This document shows positions 1 through 8,786 of a stretch of DNA of 29,203 nucleotides, piece after piece. Source of the stretch: an uncultured Paraprevotella sp. (GTDB lineage Bacteria > Bacteroidota > Bacteroidia > Bacteroidales > Bacteroidaceae). How positions within the stretch are numbered: position 1 is the stretch's first letter; the number at the start of each line of letters is the position of its first letter. The translations under genes were made by a program, and so were the position numbers. Below the pieces are notes generated by a model. It was not told the origin of the DNA and did not search any database. It was given only the letters and a program-made list of their open reading frames with translations. The stretch spans positions 1 through 29,203 of the forward strand of contig URDY01000030.1 in the NCBI GenBank assembly GCA_900546665.1. Direction: 5' to 3'.

Positions 1-12
1 CATACATTAGAG

Positions 13-56
13 ATCCCTCCGGAACGACACACTGTTCCGGAGGGATTTTCTGTTTT
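13..56 (+). terminator. Rho-independent terminator of an upstream gene
   Basis: A perfect 13-bp inverted repeat (13-25 with 34-46) has an 8-nt loop and is followed by a T-rich run on the + strand. It must end a + strand gene lying left of the window. The stretch 57-213 holds no gene that I can see. Confidence 0.8.
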
Positions 57-213
57 AGGGGTATTGCTGTTTGTTTTTCAGTTTCTTTGGGCTTATTTGA
101 TATTGCAGTTGTTACTTAAGATATCCAATCGTTTGTTTCTATTGTTTTTTATAGTTACAATTGTTTATGGGGAAGTATGATAGATTGATCTCGTTAGATT
201 TCCAGTTCTGATG

Positions 214-2124
214 TCAAACAGAATGATTGTCCGGTATCATAGATTTCAGGTAACCATCTTTTATGATTACTTCTTCTTCTGCGATCATTTGGCGAAGAAC
301 AGTTTTTATCTGTGAAGAAGGATACTGAAGTTGTAATAATTCATCTGTGCAATGGGATTGTCCGTCAGCAAGAAGTTGTGAAATCAAACGGCGGATTTTT
401 TCTTTTTCTCCTTTGTTTTCTTCACTGAGACATACATCACACTTCATGCAGTTATGTTCGTTTTCCTCTCCAAAATAGTGAAGAAGGACACGGCTTCTGC
501 AAAAATCTTCTTCTGTAGCATAATTAATAATAGATTCAATCTGTCGCTTATAATTTTCTTTTCTGATTTCGTATATTTCTTTGGGAATAACGATTCTGTC
601 TTTCTCAATACGTTTACAGCAGAATGTAATGTATGAGCTTCTTTTGTGAGGAATATAGTGCAGGATTCTTCTTCTGTTTAGCTCAATAAGATCATGGTAT
701 ACCTCCTCTGGCGTCAGGTTACATAGAGTAGCCAGACGGCTTTCATCAATAAATACGTAGTCACTGAATACACCGCCATATGTCCTTAGAATCCATTGCA
801 TGAGTAATTCCTGGCTTTCCTGGCATTCATGAATTCTGTAAAGTTCGTCTCTGTTGAGCAGGAAGTGCAGACGTGAATTATTTTCCTGTTCATCCGTATA
901 GTCGATATATCCTGCTTGTGTAAGGATTTTGAGTGCACTGTAGGCTTGTGTGGGAAAGTGTTTGAAGTTGTGACAGAATTCCTCCAGATTGAATTCTCTG
1001 GTTACATTCATGCCATCGCCCATGGCAAGCTGACAGTAGTAGCAGGCATGTTCATAAACCGTTCGTATGTCTTCCTTTTCCGGATAAGTATCCGGTATGC
1101 GTTTCATCATTTTGGTACGGTCGCTTTTCTGGTAAAGCAGGACTGCATAAGCAGTTTTACCGTCTCGTCCTGCACGGCCGGCCTCTTGAAAGTAAGCTTC
1201 TATTGAATCTGGCAGATCCATGTGTATGACGATCCGTACGTCCGGTTTGTCTATTCCCATACCGAAAGCATTGGTCGCTACCATGACTCTGATCTCGTCT
1301 TGTTGCCAACTGCGTTGTCTGATATCTTTTTCTGCATCGTTAAGTCCGGCATGATAGAATGTGGCGGAAAAACCGTTTTGACTCAAAAAGGCAGCAGTTT
1401 CTTTTGTACCTTTACGGTTGCGGGTATAAACAATGGCCGAGCCTTTTACGTTATTAAGAATATGCAGAAGTTCACCAGACTTATCTTCTGTTTTCCGAAC
1501 TACATAAGCCAGATTCTTTCTTTCAAAGCTCATTCGGAAAACATTTTCCTTCTCGAAACCCAGTTGAAGTTGGATATCCTTGACTACTTCTGGTGTAGCT
1601 GTGGCTGTAAGCGCCAGTACAGGAATACTGGGCAATAGGGCGCGGATTTCTGCAATACGAAGGTAGGACGGTCTGAAATCGTATCCCCATTGTGAGATAC
1701 AATGCGCCTCATCGACCGTGAGAAAACTCACGGTCATGTGACGCAGTTTGCTTTTAAACAGTTCAGTGGTCAGACGTTCCGGTGAAACATAAAGAAATTT
1801 GTAGTTGCCGAATATACAATTTTCCAGTGTGACGATGATTTCGTTTCTTGAAAGTCCGGAATAGATTGCAGCCGCTTTGATTCCTCTTTTTTTCAGATTC
1901 TGAACCTGGTCTTTCATCAGGGCGATGAGTGGTGTGATGACCACACATATTCCTTCTTTGCAGAGGGCGGGAACCTGAAAGGTGATTGACTTACCTCCTC
2001 CTGTAGGCATCAGCCCCAGTGTGTCTCGTCCTTCACCTATACTTTCTATAATTTCCCGTTGTATACCCCGGAACTGGTCATACCCCCAGTATTTTTGAAG
2101 AACGGAAAGATAGATGTCGTTCAT
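214..2124 (-). CDS. recQ: RecQ-family ATP-dependent DNA helicase (short, HRDC-less form)
   Basis: 3'-5' DNA helicase of recombination and replication-fork repair, cytoplasmic. The 636-residue protein shows Walker A TGGGKS at about 41-46, the DEAH box at about 138-141 followed by the RecQ-typical HCISQWGYDFR, motif III ALTATAT, and the late helicase motif QEAGRAGRDG. Zinc-binding cysteines (NCMKCDVC, preceded by HYFGE) lie at about 543-567. Unlike E. coli RecQ, roughly 170 residues separate the helicase core from these cysteines. The C-terminus is then only a short winged-helix-like stretch with no recognisable HRDC domain. This looks like the second RecQ paralogue type seen in Bacteroidetes. 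It starts 11 nt after the recJ stop, so the two are probably co-transcribed. Confidence 0.93.
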   Translation of the reverse strand: MNDIYLSVLQKYWGYDQFRGIQREIIESIGEGRDTLGLMPTGGGKSITFQVPALCKEGICVVITPLIALMKDQVQNLKKRGIKAAAIYSGLSRNEIIVTLENCIFGNYKFLYVSPERLTTELFKSKLRHMTVSFLTVDEAHCISQWGYDFRPSYLRIAEIRALLPSIPVLALTATATPEVVKDIQLQLGFEKENVFRMSFERKNLAYVVRKTEDKSGELLHILNNVKGSAIVYTRNRKGTKETAAFLSQNGFSATFYHAGLNDAEKDIRQRSWQQDEIRVMVATNAFGMGIDKPDVRIVIHMDLPDSIEAYFQEAGRAGRDGKTAYAVLLYQKSDRTKMMKRIPDTYPEKEDIRTVYEHACYYCQLAMGDGMNVTREFNLEEFCHNFKHFPTQAYSALKILTQAGYIDYTDEQENNSRLHFLLNRDELYRIHECQESQELLMQWILRTYGGVFSDYVFIDESRLATLCNLTPEEVYHDLIELNRRRILHYIPHKRSSYITFCCKRIEKDRIVIPKEIYEIRKENYKRQIESIINYATEEDFCRSRVLLHYFGEENEHNCMKCDVCLSEENKGEKEKIRRLISQLLADGQSHCTDELLQLQYPSSQIKTVLRQMIAEEEVIIKDGYLKSMIPDNHSV

Positions 2125-2135
2125 TGGCTGTTTTT

Positions 2136-3872
2136 TCAGTATGTTTTCGGATCATCCTGACTAGGTTTGATATCTTCTATCTGCAATTGGATTTCGCCTC
2201 TCTTATGCGTATTTTCCTCCAGTGTATAACAAATGTCGAAAGAACGTTTGGTTTTGATGTATCTTGCTTGTGAACTTTGTCCAAAGGCAATACCATTCAT
2301 TACATTGTTGCTTTTATTGTCTACAAGCTCCAGTTTGATATGTTCCTGTTCACGTCCGACTACCTTGCTGGTGCCGTAATCATACACATGTCTGGTACAG
2401 AATACCGGTTTGGGATTATCCGGTCCGAATGGATTAAATCTTTTCAGATCATTGTAGAATTTGTGTGTGATGTCTTTAAAGTCCAGCAAGGCATCAATAT
2501 CGATGACGGCTGAGGTTTGTTCCGGTAAGATATGTTCTTCTACGTAAGTTTCAAAACGTTTCCTGAATTCAGGTACGTTTTCCACTTTCATTGATAATCC
2601 GGCAGCATAAGTATGTCCGCCAAAGTTTTCCAACAGGTCCCTACAGCTTTCGATTGCCTTATAAACATCAAATCCTGAAACAGAACGTGCTGATCCGGTA
2701 GCCAGATCGTCCGTGCGTGTCAGTACTACGGAAGGTCTGTAGTAGATTTCTGTCAGGCGTGAAGCAACGATACCGATCACCCCCTTATGCCATTCTTTAT
2801 TGTAAATGACGATAGCACGTTGTGAGGTTTCCTTGTTAAGATTGGCTACAATATGGTTGGCTTCTTCGGTCATGGACTTGTCGAGATCCTTGCGCATGTC
2901 GTTATAATGATTGATGCGTTGCGCTTTTTCCAGTGCGGCATTGTAGTCCTTTTCTATCAGAAGAGCTACTGCTTCCTTGCCATTTTGGATTCGTCCTGAC
3001 GCATTGATTCGCGGGCCGATTTTGAAAATAATATCGTTCATCGTTATTTCCCGTTCACTTAAGCCGCATACGCTGATAATGGCTTTAAGACCAATGCTTG
3101 GATTGGCATTGATCTGTCGGAGACCGTGGTAGGCCAGAATTCTGTTTTCCCCCATGATAGGTACGATATCGGAAGCGATGCTTACAGCACAGAGGTCAAG
3201 CAGCGGTATAAGCTGGCTGAATTCAATGCCGTTGCTTTTGGCAAAAGCCTGCATGAGTTTGAAACCAACTCCACAACCGGAAAGATGAGGGTAGGGATAG
3301 GTAGAGTCAAACCGTTTAGCGTTAAGGATGGCTACTGCCGGTGGAAGAATATCGTCAGGAACATGGTGGTCACAGATGATGAAGTCTATGCCTTTCTCTT
3401 TGGCATAGGCAATCTCGTCTACAGCCTTGATACCGCAATCCAGGACAATGATCAGTTTGACGCCAGTGGCTTCTGCATAATCCACGCCTTTTATGGATAC
3501 ACCATATCCCTCTTCATACCGGTCTGGGATGTAGTAGTCAATGTTGGAATAAAATTGTTGTAAGAATTTATAGACTAGTGCTACGGCGGTACAACCGTCG
3601 ACGTCATAGTCTCCATAAACCATAATACGCTCTTTACGACCCAATGCGTGATTAAGTCGTTCTACAGCCTTATCCATGTCCTCAAAGAGAAACGGATCAT
3701 AAAGTTCCGTCAGTGATGGTCTGAAAAAACGTTTGGCTTCAGCTACGGTATAAATGCCGCGTTCTATCAGCAGACGGCCTAGTATAGGGCTGATATTGAG
3801 TCCTTCAGCCAAGTGTTTAGCTGCTTCTGCTATTTCGGTTGTTGGAGGTTCGTATTTCCATTTGTAATTCAT
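2136..3872 (-). CDS. recJ: Single-stranded-DNA-specific 5'-3' exonuclease RecJ
   Basis: RecJ degrades single-stranded DNA 5' to 3' in recombination and mismatch repair. I place the start at the ATG ending at 3872 (578 residues), because the protein beginning MNYKWKY fits the family; a longer frame adds 22 residues of poor quality. Visible motifs are YGDYDVDG at about 86-93 (metal-binding motif I), VLDCG at about 143-147, CDHH at about 167-170 (the DHH motif), SIASDIVP, and GSARS...FGGHTYAAG of the DHHA1 domain. A C-terminal OB-like region follows. Length is normal. The gene is followed closely by recQ, giving a recJ-recQ repair operon. No Shine-Dalgarno sequence is seen; the leader is A-rich. 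Confidence 0.94.
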   Translation of the reverse strand: MNYKWKYEPPTTEIAEAAKHLAEGLNISPILGRLLIERGIYTVAEAKRFFRPSLTELYDPFLFEDMDKAVERLNHALGRKERIMVYGDYDVDGCTAVALVYKFLQQFYSNIDYYIPDRYEEGYGVSIKGVDYAEATGVKLIIVLDCGIKAVDEIAYAKEKGIDFIICDHHVPDDILPPAVAILNAKRFDSTYPYPHLSGCGVGFKLMQAFAKSNGIEFSQLIPLLDLCAVSIASDIVPIMGENRILAYHGLRQINANPSIGLKAIISVCGLSEREITMNDIIFKIGPRINASGRIQNGKEAVALLIEKDYNAALEKAQRINHYNDMRKDLDKSMTEEANHIVANLNKETSQRAIVIYNKEWHKGVIGIVASRLTEIYYRPSVVLTRTDDLATGSARSVSGFDVYKAIESCRDLLENFGGHTYAAGLSMKVENVPEFRKRFETYVEEHILPEQTSAVIDIDALLDFKDITHKFYNDLKRFNPFGPDNPKPVFCTRHVYDYGTSKVVGREQEHIKLELVDNKSNNVMNGIAFGQSSQARYIKTKRSFDICYTLEENTHKRGEIQLQIEDIKPSQDDPKTY

Positions 3873-3949
3873 TTTATATATTGTTTTTTCTTTTTTCAGT
3901 CTCAGGATGGCGGAATATATCAACATTCCCCCAATCATAACGTAAAAAT

Positions 3950-4006
3950 AGAAAAAAAATATAAGAAAACCGCGGTTTTCAATTTAATTTATTGAAAACC
4001 GCGGTT
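3950..4006 (-). terminator. Strong terminator after the C1 peptidase gene
   Basis: A perfect 16-bp inverted repeat (3968-3983 with 3991-4006) has a 7-nt loop. Reading on the minus strand it is followed by a long T-rich run (3967 down to about 3950). It lies just past the peptidase stop at 4038 and separates that operon from recJ. Confidence 0.85.
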
Positions 4007-4037
4007 ATTATTTTAGTCTGTAAAGGTCTGTACAGGA

Positions 4038-5246
4038 TTATTTCAGTCCCAATTTTTTAAGGATATGCTTGGGTACTGCATCCTTGTGTACCACGATATT
4101 CATGGTTTTGTAAGCTACGAAAGCCTTGGATGCATACCATATACCGTTATACTTGCCGGCTTTGCCCCATGAATTCTTTACCATATAATATTCTTTTCCA
4201 GTCTGGTCTTTGGCGATACCGTAGATCTGCATGCCGTGATCATCAGTTGTTTCCCAGTTGTCGTAAGCCTGCTGACGCATTTCCTGAGTTACTTTGATTT
4301 CAGGTGCAGGTTTTTTGGTTGCTTCAGCACGCTTTTCAGAAGCGCTGAGTCCGAGCCATCTTGCAGCGTCTGAACCGGTGAGGTCTTCGGCTTTCATGTC
4401 AGGCATAACTGCTATTCCGTCACGTGTAAAGCCAAGTTCGCTGACGTCAGATCCCCAAGCAATGGTAAAACCGTTGTTGATGGCATTGTCAAATACTTCC
4501 ATCAACTCATCGATCGGAAGGTTATAGGAAGAAGCCCAACGCCAGTTATCCTGAACCTCAATCACAAACGGTTTGTAGAAAGGATGGTGAGTGTAAGAAG
4601 TCAGAGAGATATAGTCGTCCATGTTCAGGCCAAGGCTTTCCATATAACTCTTTGGCGTATATTCCTTGCCTTTGTAAGTGAACTTCTCAGGACATTTGCC
4701 AAGGTAAGCGTCATAGATACCACTGAATGCCTGTGTCCATACGGGTGAAAGCTTGCGCAGGTCACTCTTGGCCAAGGCACGTACGAAAGCACCGGCAACG
4801 AGGTCTACTTCATTATGGTTAGGCAGCGTATCGCCATACAGGGTACCGGGTTGTGGCATGGCTTCCTGAGGAACGATACCATAGTTTTGCATGCAATAGA
4901 TGACGTCATAGAAGCTTCCGCCCTGTGAGTAAGAAACGTCGCCGTGAGTGCGGACAGTTTGTTTGGCACGGTCTTCCATGGTTTTGTGTACGACGAACAT
5001 TTCGCATAAGTCCTGTTCGCCCTTACCCAGACGGATAAGTTCTGATTCAAAGAAAGACAGAGAACTGAAGCACCAACAGGTACCGCTCTGATTCTGGTTC
5101 TTAATAGAGGTAATAGGGTTTTCCTTTACAGTTGTAAAGACAAATCCTTCTTCTTTTTTATCTTCTTTTTGGTCTGTATTCTTGTCCTGTGCTACAGCAA
5201 ACAAGGAAACGCAGGCCAATGCAAAAAATAAAAATGGCTTTTTCAT
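4038..5246 (-). CDS. Secreted C1-family cysteine peptidase (aminopeptidase C / bleomycin hydrolase type)
   Basis: Papain-fold cysteine peptidase. The chosen start (ATG ending at 5246, 402 residues) gives a clean signal peptide (MKK, hydrophobic core, FAVAQ cleavage region) that the longer frame would bury. Catalytic features are the NQNQSGTCW motif with the nucleophile Cys at about residue 57, the DDHGMQIYG segment with the catalytic His, and VKNSWG with the Asn. This arrangement fits the C1B bleomycin-hydrolase/PepC group, but export is unlike cytoplasmic PepC, so it probably acts on peptides in the periplasm or at the cell surface. It lies 40 nt downstream of the aminopeptidase P gene on the same strand, suggesting a peptide-degrading operon ended by the terminator at 3950-4006. 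Confidence 0.88.
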   Translation of the reverse strand: MKKPFLFFALACVSLFAVAQDKNTDQKEDKKEEGFVFTTVKENPITSIKNQNQSGTCWCFSSLSFFESELIRLGKGEQDLCEMFVVHKTMEDRAKQTVRTHGDVSYSQGGSFYDVIYCMQNYGIVPQEAMPQPGTLYGDTLPNHNEVDLVAGAFVRALAKSDLRKLSPVWTQAFSGIYDAYLGKCPEKFTYKGKEYTPKSYMESLGLNMDDYISLTSYTHHPFYKPFVIEVQDNWRWASSYNLPIDELMEVFDNAINNGFTIAWGSDVSELGFTRDGIAVMPDMKAEDLTGSDAARWLGLSASEKRAEATKKPAPEIKVTQEMRQQAYDNWETTDDHGMQIYGIAKDQTGKEYYMVKNSWGKAGKYNGIWYASKAFVAYKTMNIVVHKDAVPKHILKKLGLK

Positions 5247-5286
5247 TTCGTTTAATGTTTTTGTGATAGATGTTATTATTAAAAGT

Positions 5287-6690
5287 TTAAGAATGATATT
5301 TTTCCATATAAGTTTCCACTTCGTCAATATGGTATGGTATGCGTTGTTCGCCCAAGATACGGCAACCGTCAGCTGTGATCAGCAAGTCATCTTCAATTCT
5401 GATTCCGCCGAAATCCTTATAGGTTTCCACTTTTTCGAAATTGATAAATTCCTTGTTGATACCTTTTTTATGCCAGTCATCAATCAGTGCCGGAATAAAG
5501 TAGATGCCCGGTTCATCAGTCATGACCCAGCCTTCCTGCAGGCGTCTTCCGCACCGGAGACAGTTGGTTCCAAACTGGTCGGAAGGTTGTACTTCGTCAT
5601 CGAAACCGACATATTTCTGTCCGAGTCCTTCCATGTCGTGTACGTCCATACCCATCATGTGTCCCAGACCGTGTGGGAAGAACAAAGCATGTGCACCGGC
5701 ACGTACGGCCTCATCCGTATCTCCTTTCATCAATCCGAGAGCCTTTAGTTGTTCGGTCATCAGACGTGCTACCCCCATGTGTACATCCCACCATTTGATG
5801 CCAGGACGCGCGATTTCGATGGCATAGTCATGGCACGCTTCCACAATCTGGTATATTTCACGTTGTCTGGTTGTGAATTTGCCGCTGATAGGCGTTGTAC
5901 GTGTATTGTCCGAGCAATAATTTTCATTTGTTTCCGCTCCGGCATCACAAAGCATCAGGCGGCCTGCTTCCAATGGACGCGGATAGGGGACGCCGTGCAT
6001 GATTTCACCGTGCATGGAGAGGATGGTCGGGAAGCTGACCATACAACCTTTGGCTGCTGCAATACCACTGATTGTTCCTGCGATATATTGTTCCGTAACA
6101 CCAGGTTTGCAAAGCTGCATGGCCGTGGTGTGCATTTCGTATCCTATGGCGCAGGCACGTTCGATTTCAGCAATTTCTTCGGCACTTTTTACTGCTCTCT
6201 GGTCGATGACCGCTTTAATAAGTTCCAATGAAGCTTTTTCGCGCTGTTCCGACGGATGGATTTCCAAGAGATCCATGATTTGGATCATGATGTCATGCCG
6301 GTAAGGCGGAAGAAAATGAATGGTCTGTCCGCAAGCCTTGGCCTGTTCCACCATATTACGCAGCTGGCTTAGCGGTTTGCTTTCTGCAACTCCGCATTGT
6401 TGTGCCATATCGGCTACGCTGTCTACGCTGCCGAACCATACGATATCTTCAATGTCGATATCGTTGCCCACCAGATATTCCTTGTCGTTGTCGATGTCGA
6501 TTACGCCGACCAGTCCATTACGGTGCAGGCCGAAGAAATATAAAAAGCTGCTGTCCTGTCTGTATGGATAGACATTGGCCGGATAGTTGGCTGGTGAGTC
6601 ATTGTTGCCGAATAACAGGATCAGACCGCTTTTGATTTGGCTTTTCAATCTGTTACGTCGGGCTATATAGATCGTTTTATCGAATAGCAT
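5287..6690 (-). CDS. pepP: Aminopeptidase P / Xaa-Pro dipeptidase family metallopeptidase (M24B)
   Basis: Removes N-terminal residues preceding proline. I place the start at the ATG ending at 6690 (467 residues, MLFDKTIYIARR), matching the usual N-terminus of the family; the longer frame adds 14 residues overlapping the promoter region. It has an N-terminal creatinase-like domain and a C-terminal pita-bread domain. The metal ligands are visible in order: LCDAGAE, CSDNTRTTP, HGLGHMMGMDVHD, MTDEPGIYF and IRIEDD. There is no signal peptide, so the enzyme is cytoplasmic. It heads a two-gene unit with the secreted C1 peptidase and is divergent from the patatin gene. Confidence 0.92.
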   Translation of the reverse strand: MLFDKTIYIARRNRLKSQIKSGLILLFGNNDSPANYPANVYPYRQDSSFLYFFGLHRNGLVGVIDIDNDKEYLVGNDIDIEDIVWFGSVDSVADMAQQCGVAESKPLSQLRNMVEQAKACGQTIHFLPPYRHDIMIQIMDLLEIHPSEQREKASLELIKAVIDQRAVKSAEEIAEIERACAIGYEMHTTAMQLCKPGVTEQYIAGTISGIAAAKGCMVSFPTILSMHGEIMHGVPYPRPLEAGRLMLCDAGAETNENYCSDNTRTTPISGKFTTRQREIYQIVEACHDYAIEIARPGIKWWDVHMGVARLMTEQLKALGLMKGDTDEAVRAGAHALFFPHGLGHMMGMDVHDMEGLGQKYVGFDDEVQPSDQFGTNCLRCGRRLQEGWVMTDEPGIYFIPALIDDWHKKGINKEFINFEKVETYKDFGGIRIEDDLLITADGCRILGEQRIPYHIDEVETYMEKYHS

Positions 6691-6729
6691 GATAAAGTGA
6701 TTTAAAATATTATACTTTGGTAAAGATTG

Positions 6730-6737
6730 CAAAATTA
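6730..6737 (-). promoter_or_regulatory. -7 element for the pepP operon
   Basis: On the minus strand this reads TAATTTTG, an exact TAnnTTTG match about 40 nt before the pepP start. No clear TTG -33 element is present at the usual distance. Confidence 0.45.
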
Positions 6738-6760
6738 GTGATTTAAATTGGAAAAAGCGT

Positions 6761-6768
6761 TATCTTTG
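6761..6768 (+). promoter_or_regulatory. -7 element for the patatin gene
   Basis: TATCTTTG is an exact match to TAnnTTTG, 21 nt before the patatin ATG at 6790. The -33 region is weak. It sits about 25 bp from the pepP -7 element on the other strand, so the two divergent promoters nearly overlap. Confidence 0.55.
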
Positions 6769-6789
6769 CATCAGTTTTTAGGATTTATT

Positions 6790-7641
6790 ATGGAGATAAA
6801 CAGACAAACAGGATTGGTTCTTGAAGGCGGAGGGATGCGTGGCGTCTTTACATGCGGTGTGTTGGACTGGTTGCTGGATCATCACATCGATTTTCCTTAC
6901 GTCGTAGGTGTTTCGGCAGGTGCCTGCAACGGCTTGTCATATATGAGCCGTCAGAGAGGTCGGGCGAGATACAGCAATATCGATATGCTCAAAAAGTACA
7001 AGTATATCGGTATGAAATATCTGTGGTCACAGCGGAGTATTCTGAACCAGCATTTGCTTTATGAGGAATTTCCCGAACGGATCGTACCTTATGATTTTGA
7101 GGCATACCGTAATAATCCTGCTGTTTTTGAGATGGTTACTACCAATTGTCTGACCGGAAAGGCCTGCTATCTGACTGAAAAGAATAATTGGGATCGTCTT
7201 ATACGTATAGCGAAAGCTTCCAGCAGTCTGCCTTACGTCTGTCCGGTAGCCATAGTCGATCATATACCTATGCTTGATGGGGGAATTGTGGATTCCATTC
7301 CGGTGGAACGGGCCATGCAGTTAGGTTATTCGCGTAATGTGGTGGTGTTGACGCGGAACAGGGGATATCGGAAAACGGAGCGCGACATCCGGATACCTCA
7401 TTTCATATATAAGCGTTTTCCGCGGCTACGGGTCGTGTTAAGTCATCGTTGCAGCTGTTATAACGAACAGTTGGAAATGGTGGAACGTTTGGAAGATGAA
7501 GGTCGTATTTTGGCAATTCGTCCTGAACGTAAGGTCGAGGTTGACCGTATGGAAAATGATATCAAGAAATTGCAGGACTTGTATGACGAAGGTTATGCCT
7601 GTGCTGAAAAAGTCTTTGCTCAAGTCTCCTTTAATTTATGA
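6790..7641 (+). CDS. Patatin-like phospholipase (YjjU/RssA type)
   Basis: Serine acyl-hydrolase predicted to cleave acyl chains from phospholipids. The start at 6790 (283 residues, MEINRQTG) lies just after the promoter; the longer frame adds 14 residues that run across the -7 element. Motifs are the oxyanion loop GGGMRG at 13-18, the nucleophile elbow GVSAG at 40-44 (Ser42), and the catalytic Asp in DGG at about 163-165, completing the Ser-Asp dyad. No signal peptide or membrane segment is seen, so it is probably cytoplasmic or peripheral to the inner membrane. A small protein gene begins 3 nt after its stop, so the two are almost certainly translated from one message. Confidence 0.88.
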   Translation: MEINRQTGLVLEGGGMRGVFTCGVLDWLLDHHIDFPYVVGVSAGACNGLSYMSRQRGRARYSNIDMLKKYKYIGMKYLWSQRSILNQHLLYEEFPERIVPYDFEAYRNNPAVFEMVTTNCLTGKACYLTEKNNWDRLIRIAKASSSLPYVCPVAIVDHIPMLDGGIVDSIPVERAMQLGYSRNVVVLTRNRGYRKTERDIRIPHFIYKRFPRLRVVLSHRCSCYNEQLEMVERLEDEGRILAIRPERKVEVDRMENDIKKLQDLYDEGYACAEKVFAQVSFNL

Positions 7642-7644
7642 CAG

Positions 7645-7932
7645 ATGGAAATGGAAGAAAAACAGATGAATGACAAAATGCCGCCCATGTTTAAGCCGGC
7701 TTATGAAAAAGAAGAAGTGGAAGAACTTCTGGCATGGTTTGAAAAGATGAAGGACAAGTTACCGCAGGAACTCCGTCTGGATGCTGCGACAGTGACGAAG
7801 AATCTTCCTTTCACAGTTGAGCGTTTGATGCTGGTGTTGCGTCACCATAAAAGTAATTTGAGTGTGACGTTTTCCGGTTATGTGGCGCTTTTGATGTCAG
7901 TCAGGAAACGTTTGGAGGAGCAGGGGATTTAG
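7645..7932 (+). CDS. Small conserved-looking protein coupled to the patatin gene (possibly DUF6965-like)
   Basis: A 95-residue acidic and helical protein with no signal peptide or membrane segment. The core EELLAWFEK...LPQELRLDAAT followed by a helical C-terminal half recalls the DUF6965-type small proteins of Bacteroidetes, but I hold that match loosely. ATGs at 7645, 7651 and 7666 are all possible starts; the first lies 3 nt after the patatin stop and suggests translational coupling. The gene is followed by a strong terminator at 7974-8022. The tight pairing suggests a partner or modulator of the phospholipase, which is inference from context only. Confidence 0.7.
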   Translation: MEMEEKQMNDKMPPMFKPAYEKEEVEELLAWFEKMKDKLPQELRLDAATVTKNLPFTVERLMLVLRHHKSNLSVTFSGYVALLMSVRKRLEEQGI

Positions 7933-7973
7933 ATAGCGATAAAATAAGGAATTTTCAGATTACTTTATATGGA

Positions 7974-8022
7974 AATCCGGATTCTGTGGCTAAGGTAGTG
8001 ACAGAATCCGGATTATTTTTTA
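7974..8022 (+). terminator. Terminator of the patatin operon
   Basis: A perfect 14-bp inverted repeat (7974-7987 with 8001-8014) has a 13-nt loop and runs straight into a T-rich run (8015-8022) on the + strand, 42 nt after the stop at 7932. Confidence 0.88.
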
Positions 8023-8137
8023 TTATGTTCCTGCAGTGGAATAAATATCTGTTATTGTCGAAAGATTCGGCTGGTTTGCCTTCAGATATTCATGGAAAAA
8101 TGCCTGTAACATGGTTTTCACGTTTGTTTTTCTGGCA

Positions 8138-8449
8138 TCAGAACCCTTTGGTTCGGCTGTTCCACGTGACAGGTATTCCTTTTCCAGTGATACCTTCCAC
8201 TTCCACGGAAATAGCTGTTTGTTTACTGTTGTTGAAAAGTCGTACCGTAGCTTCTCCATTTTCATCAAACTGGACTTCCGGTACCCATAGCAAAGTGCGT
8301 CGGTAATTTCCGTCTTCGTCGAATATGGTAAGTTGGTTCACTCCCGTTGGAAGTGTCCGTAGTGGAAGTTTATCGTACCTTATTCTCCTCTTGTGTTCTC
8401 CTTGAGCGGGAGGTAGAACTTTGACACTCCCTGATGCATGATGTGTACA
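8138..8449 (-). pseudogene. C-terminal remnant of a large TonB/MG2-type outer-membrane protein
   Basis: On the minus strand an open frame runs from just inside a stop at 8450-8452 to a stop at 8138, about 103 codons, with no good start codon. The translation contains LPTGVNQLTIFDEDGN, then RRTLLWVPEVQFDENGEATV and RLFNNSKQTAISVEVEGITG. This resembles the C-terminal end of the very large Bacteroidetes proteins with carboxypeptidase-like, MG2 (macroglobulin-like) and TonB-plug domains, where a TLYW-x-P-x-V...G-x-A-x-V-x-F-x-N pattern is usual. Everything upstream is missing, so I read it as the tail of a deleted gene. A short unrelated ORF is also possible, but the motif match is good. Confidence 0.6.
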
Positions 8450-8786
8450 CTACCGGTAGATTTTTAGAGAATTTAACTCCCTCTAAGGTGAATAGAGCTT
8501 TATATTTTACCGTTTTAACGGTAAGTTAATGATCTGTTTGATTTAGCAAATTCTATATAAGTTTATTTCATTTCCTTTCGTATTAAAAAGTCGTAATCCT
8601 CTTGTTCCAATTTAATTCATTAAGCTTTGTTTTAGGTGTTTCAATATCATTATTCACTGGTAACAAAAATAAGCTATTGTCAACTAAAATCAAAATATTT
8701 TAGAAGGTTTCTGTAAATGTACAGTCAAGAAGCAGGTCGTGTATAACGTATTTGCGTGTATTCTGAAAAATATTTGGAGTATATTG
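8450..8786. other. AT-rich intergenic stretch with a small dyad
   Basis: No gene is visible. The stretch contains two palindromes: a 10-bp perfect one at 8450-8459 (CTACCGGTAG), and 8-bp arms around a 2-nt spacer at 8507-8524 (TTACCGTT / AACGGTAA), which could be a protein-binding site. The rest looks featureless and may be debris from the same deletion that removed the neighbouring gene. Confidence 0.4.

Noticed and set aside
8023..8268. An 81-codon minus frame overlapping the MG2/TonB remnant
   Set aside because: The overlapping frame contains the family motifs; this one is its out-of-frame shadow.
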